Shown here in pieces: positions 8,236 through 16,552 of a DNA stretch of 41,557 nucleotides (its first letter is position 1; the number at the start of each line of letters is the position of its first letter). Under the pieces are notes generated by a model that worked only from the letters and a program-made list of their open reading frames with translations, was not told where the DNA came from and ran no database searches. The stretch spans positions 72,442-113,998 of the forward strand of contig CANFPP010000001.1 in assembly GCA_947449005.1 (NCBI GenBank), written 5' to 3'. Source of the DNA: Holosporales bacterium. GTDB taxonomy: Bacteria > Pseudomonadota > Alphaproteobacteria > Paracaedibacterales > CANFPP01. The translations under genes were made by a program, and so were the position numbers.

Positions 8236-10253
8236 TTAATCTTTACGTCCTATAATTCCAACAGATTCACGACCATCTAGACGTACGCCTTCTGGATAAT
8301 AAGGGCGAGAGATATAATGAGTCTTTTCAACAATAAAACCAGCTTTTTTAAAGACTCTTTCTAAAATTTCTGGGTCTAAAAGATTTCCAAATTGAGGCGT
8401 CGGTTGTTCTGGAAAATAAACATCAAAATTATCAATGATCCCAGGCCAGGGATCATTTTGCTTTTTTCTGGATTCATACATGGGAATAAATGATCGTAGA
8501 TTGCCAAGATAGGGAGTCTCTGTAACCACAAACAGCTTCCCCCCAGGTGCAAGCCATTTATACACATTAGAAAGTGTGAGCTCAATCATTTCTCCAGATA
8601 AAAAATGGAGGAAACGCGATGCAAGGACAGCTCCAAGACTATTTTCAGTAAAATGGATATCTCCGGGAATAGCTCCCACTTTAAAACTAATTCTTGTTTT
8701 ATATTCTTCTGAAAGCTGTTTTAATAGAATCTCAAGATGTTTGGGTTCTAAATCATTAGCAATGACCGTCGCTCCTTTTTCAAGAGCTCTTTGAGTTGTA
8801 AACCCATAACCAACCCCAAGATCTGCAACAGGTAAGGAACATTGAGCTGCAAAGTCAGTAAATTCTTCACAAAAAGGATCAAGAATTTTAGTAACGCTAC
8901 CAGTGACATTAAGAGTTGGTAAAAATATTTCTTCTTCTTTGAGAAGCTTATAAATATGAGAAGGTTCTCTAACATTTAGTGTCGATCTTTTAGAAAAAAC
9001 AATAACGAGAAAACAAAAAGCAGACAAGAACATCAAATAGAGGGCTGGAACCAAAATTGATCCGGTTAATTTAATCAAAAAGAGACTGATTAGAGGTTGC
9101 GTCCCGCCTAGCAAAGCTTGGGCAATATTATAACTTACAGCGCTTCCAGAATAACGATATTGAACAGGAAAACACTCCGCCATAAAGGCATATCCTGTAG
9201 CTGCTATTCCTGAATAACTGATAGCAATTAAAAGTATCCCTATAAACATGAATGGATAAGAGTTTGTGTTTAAGAGCATATACGCCGGAAAAGCGATACA
9301 AGTTGTTAATAAACAAAAAACTTCATACTTTTCCTGGCCCCAATTTTATCGGCAATCAAACCGGCTAGAGGATGCAGAAAGATCGAAGCCAATATCCCAA
9401 GAGAAGCTAACTTCAAGGATATCGCTGAAGGCAAGAGTAATACTTTAGTAAAATAAGAATTTAAGAAAACCATAAGTGTTGCTGACAAAGCCCCTGCAAT
9501 ACTTGCATAGGAAAAAACCTCTAAAAAACTGTAAGGATGCTTTTTGAAACTGCTTAAAAGCGGAATAGAATCAGCCTCTAGCCGGTGAGATTTTTCATAT
9601 TCAATAGTTTCAGGCAGATATCTTCGTATATAAAACCCAACTAAACCAGTAAAAGCCCCCAGCATAAAAGCCAATCTCCAGCCATTATTAAGAAGGGAAC
9701 TCACCAAAAAGTAAGCAACTATACTTGCAAGCAAGGCACCTCCCATTGCGCCTGCCGCAATAATTCCCCCGATTAGCCCTCTATGGCGTGTTTGATGATG
9801 CTCTAAACAAAAAAGGGCTGCCCCAATGACCTCTCCACCTAAGCATAAGCCCTGGCACAACCTTAAACATATAAACAAAATACCCGCAAATATACCAATG
9901 TGCTCGTAAGTTGGCAGGAGAGAGAATAAAAAAGTAGAAACAGCCATGCCAAGCATTGAGAGAGTTAAAGCTTTTTTTCTTCCCCATCTATCACCTATAT
10001 GACCAAAAAGTATGCCACCAAGTGGTCTCATGACAAATCCGACTGCATAAGCTGCCATTCCAGCTAAAAGAGATGATAAAGGATGAATTGAGGGAAAAAA
10101 CAAAGGAGCGAGTTGGGGAATCAATACACCACAAAGAACAAAATCATAAAACTCTAAAGCATTACCAATAAATGAAGAAAAAAGAATTGGGAGCTTGAAA
10201 ATTGGAAAATTTGCAGTCTTTGTGAAAGAATCCTCTACATTTTGTGATAGCAT
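8236..10253 (-). pseudogene. MFS transporter fused to a class I SAM-dependent methyltransferase, with one frameshift
   Basis: The first 315 codons (10253-9306) encode the N-terminal eight or nine helices of a ProP-like MFS protein (ALEFYDFVLCG, GHIGDRWGRKK loop, CLGGEV). A single missing A in the run at 9329-9332 shifts the frame by -1. With AAAAA instead of AAAA the sequence reads GARKKYEVFCLLTTC and continues through the last MFS helices (ECFPVQYRYSG). After VIVFSKR comes a class I methyltransferase domain with motif I VADLGVGYGF (near 8826-8797), an acidic strand end IANDLEP, and a post-motif APGGKLFVVTETP. The whole would be about 672 residues. I start at ATG 10253 (AAGGG upstream), not the GTG at 10262. 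It lies 78 bp below the LysR gene on the same strand. Function is unknown: transport coupled to methylation of the cargo is possible. The C-terminal part is well preserved, so the shift is recent or a base-calling error. Confidence 0.8.
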
Positions 10254-10331
10254 AAGACACACTTACCCTTAAAGAATTGAATCTTTTTATGGCTTACAGA
10301 TGATCTTATTTAAATTGTCTGTCAATGCGAA

Positions 10332-11228
10332 TCAGACCCATTTTTTCTTCTTGATCACTTCTCTCAAATGATCTCTAAAAGCAATAATTGTGCTGGCCCC
10401 TTCCATCTCTTTGGAATAAATATAATAGGCTTTCAAAATCGGCCCTGTTACATCCGGAAGAACCCTAACCAAGGGTGTTTGCTGAAGAAAATAATTTTCA
10501 TCTGCAAGCGTTACAATCCCCAAACCTTGAGAGGCGGCTTGGTGCAATAAAATTCCTGAACTCAATTTCAAAAAAGGAGTTCTTGGTAGCTTACCCTTCC
10601 TCCCCACACACAAAGCCCAATCCATTGTTGAGGCGAAAAGCATTTGATCTTCTCCAAAGGTAAGGAGGCGATGGTTATCTAAATCTTCAACATTTTGAGG
10701 CGTTCCAAACTTATCTAAATAGGATTGGCTAGCATATAGATTCAAATGAAAATCCATAAGATAATCTTGTATTAAATTATTTTGATGCGGAATATACGAA
10801 AGAATCGCAACATCAACCTCCCTCAAATGGAATTTAGGATTATAGTCAGTCGTTATAATACTCAAATTAATATGGGGAAATAAGGTCGAAAAATCATCCA
10901 AAGAGTTTAAAAGCAAAGTGGAAACCCAGCCCGCTGCAGAAGCAATTTTTAAGTGACCTTGTGGTTCTATCTGGCCTTTTTGAATCTGTGCTTCAACTTG
11001 GGTAAATTTTTTATAAGTTTCTTCCGTTGTCAGATACAGCAACTTACCCGAATCAGTTAAAGCCATACCTTGTTTGTTGCGCTTAAATAAGGAAGTATTA
11101 AGTCGATTTTCTAAATCTATAATCTGACGGCTAATCGCAGACTGACATAAGTTTAAAATAGGTTGAGCTGCCGTAATACTCCCGCAGCTTGCTACAGCAT
11201 AAAATGTTTTAAGTTTATCCCAATCCAA
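10332..11228 (-). CDS. LysR-family transcriptional regulator
   Basis: 298 residues: N-terminal winged HTH (residues about 3-62, FYAVASCGSITAAQ, SQSAISRQI-like CQSAISRQIIDLENRL, LFKRNKQGMALTDSG) followed by the periplasmic-binding-protein-like effector domain (about 90-295). The first codon is TTG at 11228, supported by AAGGA six bases upstream. LysR proteins act as tetramers that respond to a small-molecule inducer and often control a neighbouring gene. The next gene on the strand, the MFS-methyltransferase gene 78 bp downstream, is a natural candidate target or co-transcribed partner. The effector is unknown. Confidence 0.9.
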   Translation of the reverse strand: MDWDKLKTFYAVASCGSITAAQPILNLCQSAISRQIIDLENRLNTSLFKRNKQGMALTDSGKLLYLTTEETYKKFTQVEAQIQKGQIEPQGHLKIASAAGWVSTLLLNSLDDFSTLFPHINLSIITTDYNPKFHLREVDVAILSYIPHQNNLIQDYLMDFHLNLYASQSYLDKFGTPQNVEDLDNHRLLTFGEDQMLFASTMDWALCVGRKGKLPRTPFLKLSSGILLHQAASQGLGIVTLADENYFLQQTPLVRVLPDVTGPILKAYYIYSKEMEGASTIIAFRDHLREVIKKKKWV

Positions 11229-11702
11229 AATAAATCCTTAGAAACCCACGAAATGTTCTTTTTCTATATCTTGTGGACTTTAGCAAAGCAATGAGAATAA
11301 CGTCAATATTTAATATGTATAACGTATTATGCAAGTTTTTAGAAAATAACTTTTACTATGCTCAGGTATAAACAACCCGGAGGATATGAAGTGCTTGCAT
11401 AAAACCACAAAAAATCTACTGCTCCGTAAAGAAGGGATTGTTTTAGAATATGTCCATCATCTTTTATCTATAAATGATTTGAAAGAGAGAGATAGTAATT
11501 TATAGAATTTGTTTTTTCTTTAGCTTTTAAATATATCTTATTTATTAATTAAATCACCATCCTGTTAACACATCATTAATAATTAACTGATATTGTATAC
11601 ATAGATGAGGTTAGTGAAATGAAGCGAAAGAAATAAGAAATCACTTAATTTGAAAAAATTTTTGACTCCCTATTGATTTCAATTTATTTCGACCTAAACT
11701 TA
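11229..11702. other. Gene-poor intergenic stretch
   Basis: AT-rich sequence between the LysR start and the promoter of the small-peptide gene. One 39-codon open frame (11386-11505) exists, but its GGAGG lies only two bases from the ATG and the product has no recognisable features, so I do not call it. No tRNA or repeat is visible. Confidence 0.5.
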
Positions 11703-11730
11703 TTGACAAGGGGATGAGAGATTGAAAGAT
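11703..11730 (+). promoter_or_regulatory. Possible promoter of the small-peptide gene
   Basis: A perfect -35 box TTGACA (11703-11708) is followed 16 bp later by AAAGAT (11725-11730), a weak -10 box, about 45 bp before the ATG at 11776. It overlaps a GAAAGATTTC/AAAATCTT palindromic stretch. By eye only. Confidence 0.35.
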
Positions 11731-11775
11731 TTCAAAATCTTCTTGCTTTATCAACTGTAATGAAGGAGAAGCGCC

Positions 11776-11904
11776 ATGCGAAAAGGTCTTTTTTCTCGGG
11801 TTGCTATTATAGCTGTGATTATGGCTGCAATAGTACCAACTATGTTGATGACTGATGCCAATGCTGTTGGTAACGGTAAAGCACCAGTGACAGGTAAGAA
11901 ATAG
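11776..11904 (+). CDS. 42-residue exported peptide precursor, unknown function
   Basis: A very short gene with all the parts of a real one: AAGGAG eight bases before the ATG, a possible TTGACA promoter, and a strong terminator 32 bp after the stop. The product starts MRKGLFSR, has one hydrophobic helix (about residues 9-25) and then TDANA, a good signal-peptidase I site. Cleavage would release a 12-residue basic peptide (VGNGKAPVTGKK). It could be a secreted signal, a small membrane-anchored peptide or a toxin-like peptide. I do not recognise a family. No obvious partner gene lies beside it; the neighbours are divergent or convergent. Confidence 0.6.
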   Translation: MRKGLFSRVAIIAVIMAAIVPTMLMTDANAVGNGKAPVTGKK

Positions 11905-11935
11905 CTTTTGCTATTTTATACCTGTAGCACAAGAA

Positions 11936-11966
11936 AAGGGGAGCTTTTTAAGCTTCCCTTTTTTTT
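11936..11966 (+). terminator. Intrinsic terminator after the small-peptide gene (probably bidirectional)
   Basis: AAGGGGAGCTT (11936-11946), a TTT loop and AAGCTTCCCTT (11950-11960) form an 11-pair stem with one G-U pair, followed by a run of eight T. On the other strand the hairpin is followed by CCCCTTTTCTT, so it may also end transcription of the 848-residue gene. Confidence 0.9.
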
Positions 11967-12040
11967 ATGGGTTTTGGCATACAGAGTTTTTATATATTAC
12001 AGAAATTATTTTTCCTAAAACAGTAGTCTTGCCCTATTAG

Positions 12041-12060
12041 TTTAGGGTTTAGGGTTTAGG
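12041..12060. repeat. TTTAGGG heptamer tandem repeat overlapping a stop codon
   Basis: Nearly three perfect copies of TTTAGGG (12041-12060). The last copy contains the stop codon of the 848-residue gene on the minus strand. The unit equals the plant-type telomere heptamer, but so short a tract is more simply replication slippage. Confidence 0.8.
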
Positions 12061-14602
12061 CTACGATTGCTCTTCTTCTCGCTGCAACTTTATTCAAACC
12101 AAAAACATCAGCCATACCATTAACAAATGGCGAATGTCCAGTGGCCGTTCCTGCCGCAATTTTATTAATTTGTCCAATCCATTCATCTTTCAGATAAGAA
12201 GGACTTTTTTTGCTTAATAGTCCCATAGATAACAGCGAATACTCGATATCATGCGGAATGCGTGAATAAATGTCATCAAAATCAATATACATCGCAAAAG
12301 CTGTTGATAATACGGCAGCCGTAATAAATGTCCAATCCAATCCTGGATTATCACTTGTCCCTTCAGAATTTGTTTGCCCCGATATCCAAGCTTGAGCGCC
12401 AGCAGGTAAGGCACGATCGAGTGATATCATGGTAGATAATATACTCACAGGAATGTTCATCCATATATTTCGTTTGCCTGTTAAAATTTCATCAGGATGG
12501 GAAACAAAAGAACTGATGATATGTTCAATCGTTTCACTAACAGATCTGGCGGTTAAGGCTGCCGACGCAGTTCCGCGAAGAACACCGCCAGCAATGGTTA
12601 ACCCTTTTACGGCTGGTGTTATTTCAAGTGTAAAGATAGGGTGTACTTGATCATCCGTATTATAATCATTTTTTATACCAGCATAACCTGCAAAATAACC
12701 AAACATAAAATCGTACCAAATCTCATCTATCTCAGGATCTAAATCACCTGGATTTGCTTCCCAAGTGTTGGTTTGATAAGAAACTCCCGGGCAGTCATAG
12801 CCAAAACTAAACCCCTTGCTCCCGATTGAGTTATTCAGATATTGATAGTCTTCTGCTGAATTAACACATTCTCTAAACCAATGGCCTAAAGCCTCCGGAT
12901 TTAAATCCGTTCCATTAACTTCAGGACCTGTTCTGACATATCTCGTATCATAGACAAAGGTATTGAATGCTGCTAAATAAAGCAAATGTTGTAGTGCTCC
13001 CCCAATATTTCCAATACCGTCTGAAAACGATATCTGTGATGCATCTTGAAGAATATCAACGGTTCCTTTATACGTGAGGTAAAAAGCTGCAGCTCCCAAG
13101 ACTCCACCGCCCACACGCCCTATCCAACCGCGTCGATTGCGGCGAGCTTCTTTTGCTTTTAAACCTGCGTCATACACAACAAATTCTTGCAGGTTGCTTG
13201 CTGTTAAAGTCTGATTCTGCACAGATTCTACTTGATCTTCCTTCCCCATTAAGGCTTTAATCCACTTAACTGGTTTTCCTTTTAACTGTTTTAATTTCTC
13301 TGAACGAGCTATTACTTCTTCGCTTGTCATTTCAGAAATTTTTTCTTTTGCACTTTGGTATATATTGCTTAAAGAATCGCGATGCATTTCAGCTTTGTGA
13401 GCAGCTACAGCTTTTTGAGTTGCCTCGGTAAGTGCACTAGTTGTCGCAATCTCAGGCTCAGGACTTACTTGAGCGTTATCAATCTTTGCTTTCTCTTTAG
13501 CAACAACCGCATCAGCATTAACGCCGGCTCGATCTACAAACAAATACTTAAAGATGGACTCTTTTAAATCTGCGTAGCGCAAACTATTATCGATAAGAGC
13601 AAAGAGAAACACAAAAGGGGTTATAGTCTCTGCGTATACTGGAAAATCATGTACAGTATTAGAGTATAGCTGGAATGCTGTCGTGCCTGCAGCAATTAAT
13701 GACAATACAGCAACAGTACCTATGGCTGAATACTCTGCCCAATTATTAGCCTTCGTTTTTATATTTGACTCAGCTGCGGCTGGGAATGACCGGTCAACAA
13801 ATTGTTGCGATCGATAGAGTATATAGGGGCTCAATAAAATTCCAAAAAAGATCAGCTGCGCGTAATTGGCTTGATCTGTTAAATTATCGCCTTCTTTATT
13901 AATATAAATGTACCTATATCCAGAAATCGTCGTTGATAATGCACCAATAAGAGTTTGAACCCAGAGTGATTTTTCTCCCTCCACATCCATACAAACAGCC
14001 CCTGCCAAGGATCGACCAGCTATTAATAGGTAAGTATCGCGTTGACTTAACTCATCACGCATTACTTCTTCAACAAAAGGTTTTAAAGTTGGCTCAGAAC
14101 TTTCATCGTCTGGGGTATCTAAAACCGGAAGGTTCCTTGGCTGGACTTGTTCTATGGCATCTTCTTCTGTATCTAAAACTTGAAAAGCAAGTGATCGATC
14201 TTGCATCGCAGGATTTGTTTCATCTTCTAAGCTCTCATCACCAAGTTCTAAGCCTCCTTCTTGCACATTAGATGTTGGATGTCCTTGTACAATTAACCTA
14301 TGCTCAACAGAAGCAGCATCTACTACAGTTGCAAGAGCGATTTGATTATCATCTTTAATTTTGACTATCCCAACGCCTTCATTGTCTTTTTTCTCTCCTT
14401 CCAATGCATCAGAGAGATTAACCACCGTAGGATCAACCCCAACTTGACTCAATTTTCGCCCCTTAGAGTATCCATCCACCTCCACCCTCGGGTCCATTGC
14501 ATAGGATTGCCCAATGCACATAACCATATAACTAACCACCGTTATAGCAGTAATAACTTTCCTTAGGCGAGAGGGAGGAGTTTGGGGCAATTCTTGATCC
14601 AT
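12056..14602 (-). CDS. Large orphan multi-pass membrane protein, 848 residues
   Basis: I do not recognise this protein. The ATG at 14602 is preferred because AAAGGG lies eight to nine bases upstream; the frame runs open 41 codons further to 14725 without a good start. The N-terminus has a signal peptide-like segment (about residues 10-35, ending GQSYA). An acidic, poorly ordered stretch follows to about 185, then membrane helices near 213-234, 248-264, 293-313 and 326-340. A charged helical region lies at about 360-490. More helices sit near 496-511, 533-549, 666-686, 714-729 and 757-773. It is complete, has no frameshift, and stands alone as a single-gene unit. It is probably an envelope or host-interface protein restricted to this lineage. 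Confidence 0.7.
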   Translation of the reverse strand: MDQELPQTPPSRLRKVITAITVVSYMVMCIGQSYAMDPRVEVDGYSKGRKLSQVGVDPTVVNLSDALEGEKKDNEGVGIVKIKDDNQIALATVVDAASVEHRLIVQGHPTSNVQEGGLELGDESLEDETNPAMQDRSLAFQVLDTEEDAIEQVQPRNLPVLDTPDDESSEPTLKPFVEEVMRDELSQRDTYLLIAGRSLAGAVCMDVEGEKSLWVQTLIGALSTTISGYRYIYINKEGDNLTDQANYAQLIFFGILLSPYILYRSQQFVDRSFPAAAESNIKTKANNWAEYSAIGTVAVLSLIAAGTTAFQLYSNTVHDFPVYAETITPFVFLFALIDNSLRYADLKESIFKYLFVDRAGVNADAVVAKEKAKIDNAQVSPEPEIATTSALTEATQKAVAAHKAEMHRDSLSNIYQSAKEKISEMTSEEVIARSEKLKQLKGKPVKWIKALMGKEDQVESVQNQTLTASNLQEFVVYDAGLKAKEARRNRRGWIGRVGGGVLGAAAFYLTYKGTVDILQDASQISFSDGIGNIGGALQHLLYLAAFNTFVYDTRYVRTGPEVNGTDLNPEALGHWFRECVNSAEDYQYLNNSIGSKGFSFGYDCPGVSYQTNTWEANPGDLDPEIDEIWYDFMFGYFAGYAGIKNDYNTDDQVHPIFTLEITPAVKGLTIAGGVLRGTASAALTARSVSETIEHIISSFVSHPDEILTGKRNIWMNIPVSILSTMISLDRALPAGAQAWISGQTNSEGTSDNPGLDWTFITAAVLSTAFAMYIDFDDIYSRIPHDIEYSLLSMGLLSKKSPSYLKDEWIGQINKIAAGTATGHSPFVNGMADVFGLNKVAARRRAIVA

Positions 14603-14624
14603 GGCAGGTATCCCTTTAAAAAAG

Positions 14625-14672
14625 TTCCGATATTTTACCGATATCGGTAATAATTTTCGATAATACCGATAT
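14625..14672. promoter_or_regulatory. CCGATAT palindrome array in the leader of the 848-residue gene
   Basis: A perfect 16-bp palindrome TTACCGATATCGGTAA (14635-14650) is flanked by further CCGATAT sites near 14628 and 14666. It lies 23-70 bp upstream of the chosen ATG at 14602. This resembles a multi-site operator or a leader RNA hairpin. Confidence 0.55.
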
Positions 14673-14778
14673 AAGTATTTTACCGTACCATTACAATATG
14701 AATCTTTTAAATATTTTCTAATCAATAAAACATTGCATAATTATAAATAAATAAGACTTAAATTAGCTCCCTGCAACC

Positions 14779-14807
14779 ATTTGATAAATATAAAAATCTT
14801 ATCAAAT
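14779..14807. repeat. Perfect 9-11-9 inverted repeat
   Basis: ATTTGATAA (14779-14787) and TTATCAAAT (14799-14807) with an 11-bp spacer. It has the same geometry as the repeats at 3472 and 4681 but a different sequence. Confidence 0.5.
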
Positions 14808-14882
14808 AAAACTCTCATAAGGCGAAATTTTCATAGCAATTAAACTGTTTTAAAAGCTAAATTTATTTTAGAGATCATATTA

Positions 14883-15043
14883 TACCTGTTATGAATGAAG
14901 ATATCTGGAATTTAAGGCAGAGATTTTGAGCAGAAATAGAGTTTTTAAAATCGCAGATAGCTCACTCTATCTAAGATTTTAAAAGCGATAATTAATGATC
15001 AAAAGATCAACTTAAAAACAGACATTTTCATTCATAATAGGTA
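14883..15043. mobile_element. MITE, 161 bp, with terminal and internal inverted repeats
   Basis: The ends are inverted repeats of about 25 bp with three mismatches (left TACCTGTTATGAATGAAGAT..., right complement TACCTATTATGAATGAAAAT...). A TA dinucleotide flanks each end (14881-14882 and 15044-15045), as expected for IS630/Tc1-type target duplication. The interior holds a second near-perfect inverted repeat, TTTTAAAATC(GC)AGATAG at 14943-14960 against 14967-14984 with a six-base loop. It has no coding capacity, so it would depend on a transposase elsewhere. A single identical left end is present at 4541-4564. Confidence 0.8.
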
Positions 15044-15243
15044 TAGATTAACCGCTCGTCTCTTTTTCATGAGAGATCTCCGGGTTAAGACCCGCAGACG
15101 ATAAGTGATGGGGCAATAAAGGAGCATAAATTATGACCAAAATAATTTTAAGAGCAAACTCTCACCCTTTCTCATTACAACCTATACACACTCATCCGTC
15201 CTATCATCCTTAAGCTTAACTCAATGATTTTTAAATAGGCGAG

Positions 15244-16476
15244 CTAATTTGAAAAGTCTTCACAACTCATAGCAATTAATCCTGCAACAGCACTAAGAGC
15301 AAAGTAAAGAGCAGGTGCTTCATTAAAACCTAATTGCTGAATTAAGAGTGTTGAAATCAAAGGAGCTGTCCCCCCTAAAAAAGCAATGCCCACTGAAAAA
15401 GATGTTGAGATGCCGCGACAACGAAATTGCACCGGGAAAATGCTGAGCATATAAGCATGCATAGGACCTAAAAACATAGATGCCAACAAAGCAAGACCCA
15501 CCTCACCTGCAATAACAAAAGGGAGACTGCCAGTTGTGAGTAATGCAAACAAAGGGTAGGAAAGCAATAAAGTTAAGCCTGAGGCTATCTGCATAAGCTT
15601 TCTATGCCCAACTTTGTCCGACAGGCCACCCATAACCGGTAGAAAAAGCATATAGATCATCAATCCTAAACTACTGATAAAACTAGATTGATATCTGGAG
15701 AGCTGGACAATTGCCGTAAGGTATGAAGCCATGTAGCCAACAAGTGATAAGGAAAGAGTCCCCGCAAGCCAACCAACAGCAATCACGCAAAGAATATTTC
15801 CCTTATTTAGTTTTAAATTTTCTTTAAGCGAAATATCATTATTTTTTTTTTCAAAAACTGGACTTTCCAGAATATTGCTGCGCCTTAAATAAAAGCCAAT
15901 AATTCCAATAAATGTCCCCAGCAAGAAGGGAATCCTCCAAGAAAGAGCAGAAGATAAAGGAAGGTGCGCTACCAATAGAACCATGCTAGAGCTCAAGAAA
16001 AACCCAAGAATGGAAGATGCTGTCATAAGCCCGCTATAAAGTCCCTGTTTACTGGGGTGAGTGTGCTCCAACATAAAAATTGCAGCATTATTATATTCAC
16101 CGCCCGCGCACACACCCTGCATAAGCCTGCAAAGCATCAAAATGATGGGCGCTATAATTCCGACCTGTGCGTAAGTTGGCAGAATGGCAATAAGAAAGGT
16201 AGGGACTGCCATCAACAAAACTGTAGAACTCAGGCTAATTTTACGCCCAAATTTATCTCCAATATAACCAAAAATCATTGCTCCAAAAGGACGCATCAAA
16301 AATCCTGCTGCAAAGACTCCCATACCAGAAATCATCAACGCAAAAGGATCATTTGAAGGGAAAAAAAGTGGAGTTATCGTTAGGGCAAAAAAACCGCACA
16401 AACCAAGGTTATAGAATTCAAGAATATTCCCGAGAAGTGTAATGTAAAGAATTTTCTTATTGATTTTAATGTCCAT
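15244..16476 (-). CDS. ProP-like MFS transporter (intact)
   Basis: About 410 residues with twelve predicted helices. Family marks are ILEFYNLGLCGFFA in helix 1, the loop GYIGDKFGRK between helices 2 and 3, CRLMQGVCAGGEY in helix 4, and SDKVGHRKLMQ in the central repeat. I start at the ATG at 16476 (MDIKINKK). The frame opens 12 codons earlier with TTG, but neither start has a clear ribosome-binding site. Members are proton symporters for osmolytes or organic acids; the substrate is unknown. It is divergent from the LuxR-like gene, with only 76 bp between the starts, so the two may share control. Confidence 0.88.
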   Translation of the reverse strand: MDIKINKKILYITLLGNILEFYNLGLCGFFALTITPLFFPSNDPFALMISGMGVFAAGFLMRPFGAMIFGYIGDKFGRKISLSSTVLLMAVPTFLIAILPTYAQVGIIAPIILMLCRLMQGVCAGGEYNNAAIFMLEHTHPSKQGLYSGLMTASSILGFFLSSSMVLLVAHLPLSSALSWRIPFLLGTFIGIIGFYLRRSNILESPVFEKKNNDISLKENLKLNKGNILCVIAVGWLAGTLSLSLVGYMASYLTAIVQLSRYQSSFISSLGLMIYMLFLPVMGGLSDKVGHRKLMQIASGLTLLLSYPLFALLTTGSLPFVIAGEVGLALLASMFLGPMHAYMLSIFPVQFRCRGISTSFSVGIAFLGGTAPLISTLLIQQLGFNEAPALYFALSAVAGLIAMSCEDFSN

Positions 16477-16552
16477 TTCAATGAGGAAATATTTGTTATA
16501 TATATCCAACAAGCGCTATAAGATGTAAAGAGTAAAATATAAAAAACATACC

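Larger units (their letters stand above)
14603..15243. other. Intergenic region: leader array, inverted repeat and MITE
   Basis: No gene is seen here. It holds the palindrome array (14625-14672), a 9-11-9 inverted repeat (14779-14807), the MITE (14883-15043) and, after it, a worn palindromic piece (15065-15095, TTTTTCATGAGAGATC and GGGTTAAGACCC). Confidence 0.6.

Noticed and set aside
9320..9340. Programmed -1 frameshift joining the MFS and methyltransferase frames
   Set aside because: The site is GGAAAAG, with only four A and no X XXY YYZ heptamer or clear downstream stem; a lost base explains it better.
11386..11505. 39-codon open frame after GGAGG
   Set aside because: The SD is only two bases from the ATG, the product has no signal, repeat or motif, and no terminator follows it.
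14603..14725. 41-codon N-terminal extension of the 848-residue protein
   Set aside because: The region is the palindrome-rich leader, and the downstream ATG has a good SD directly followed by the signal peptide.
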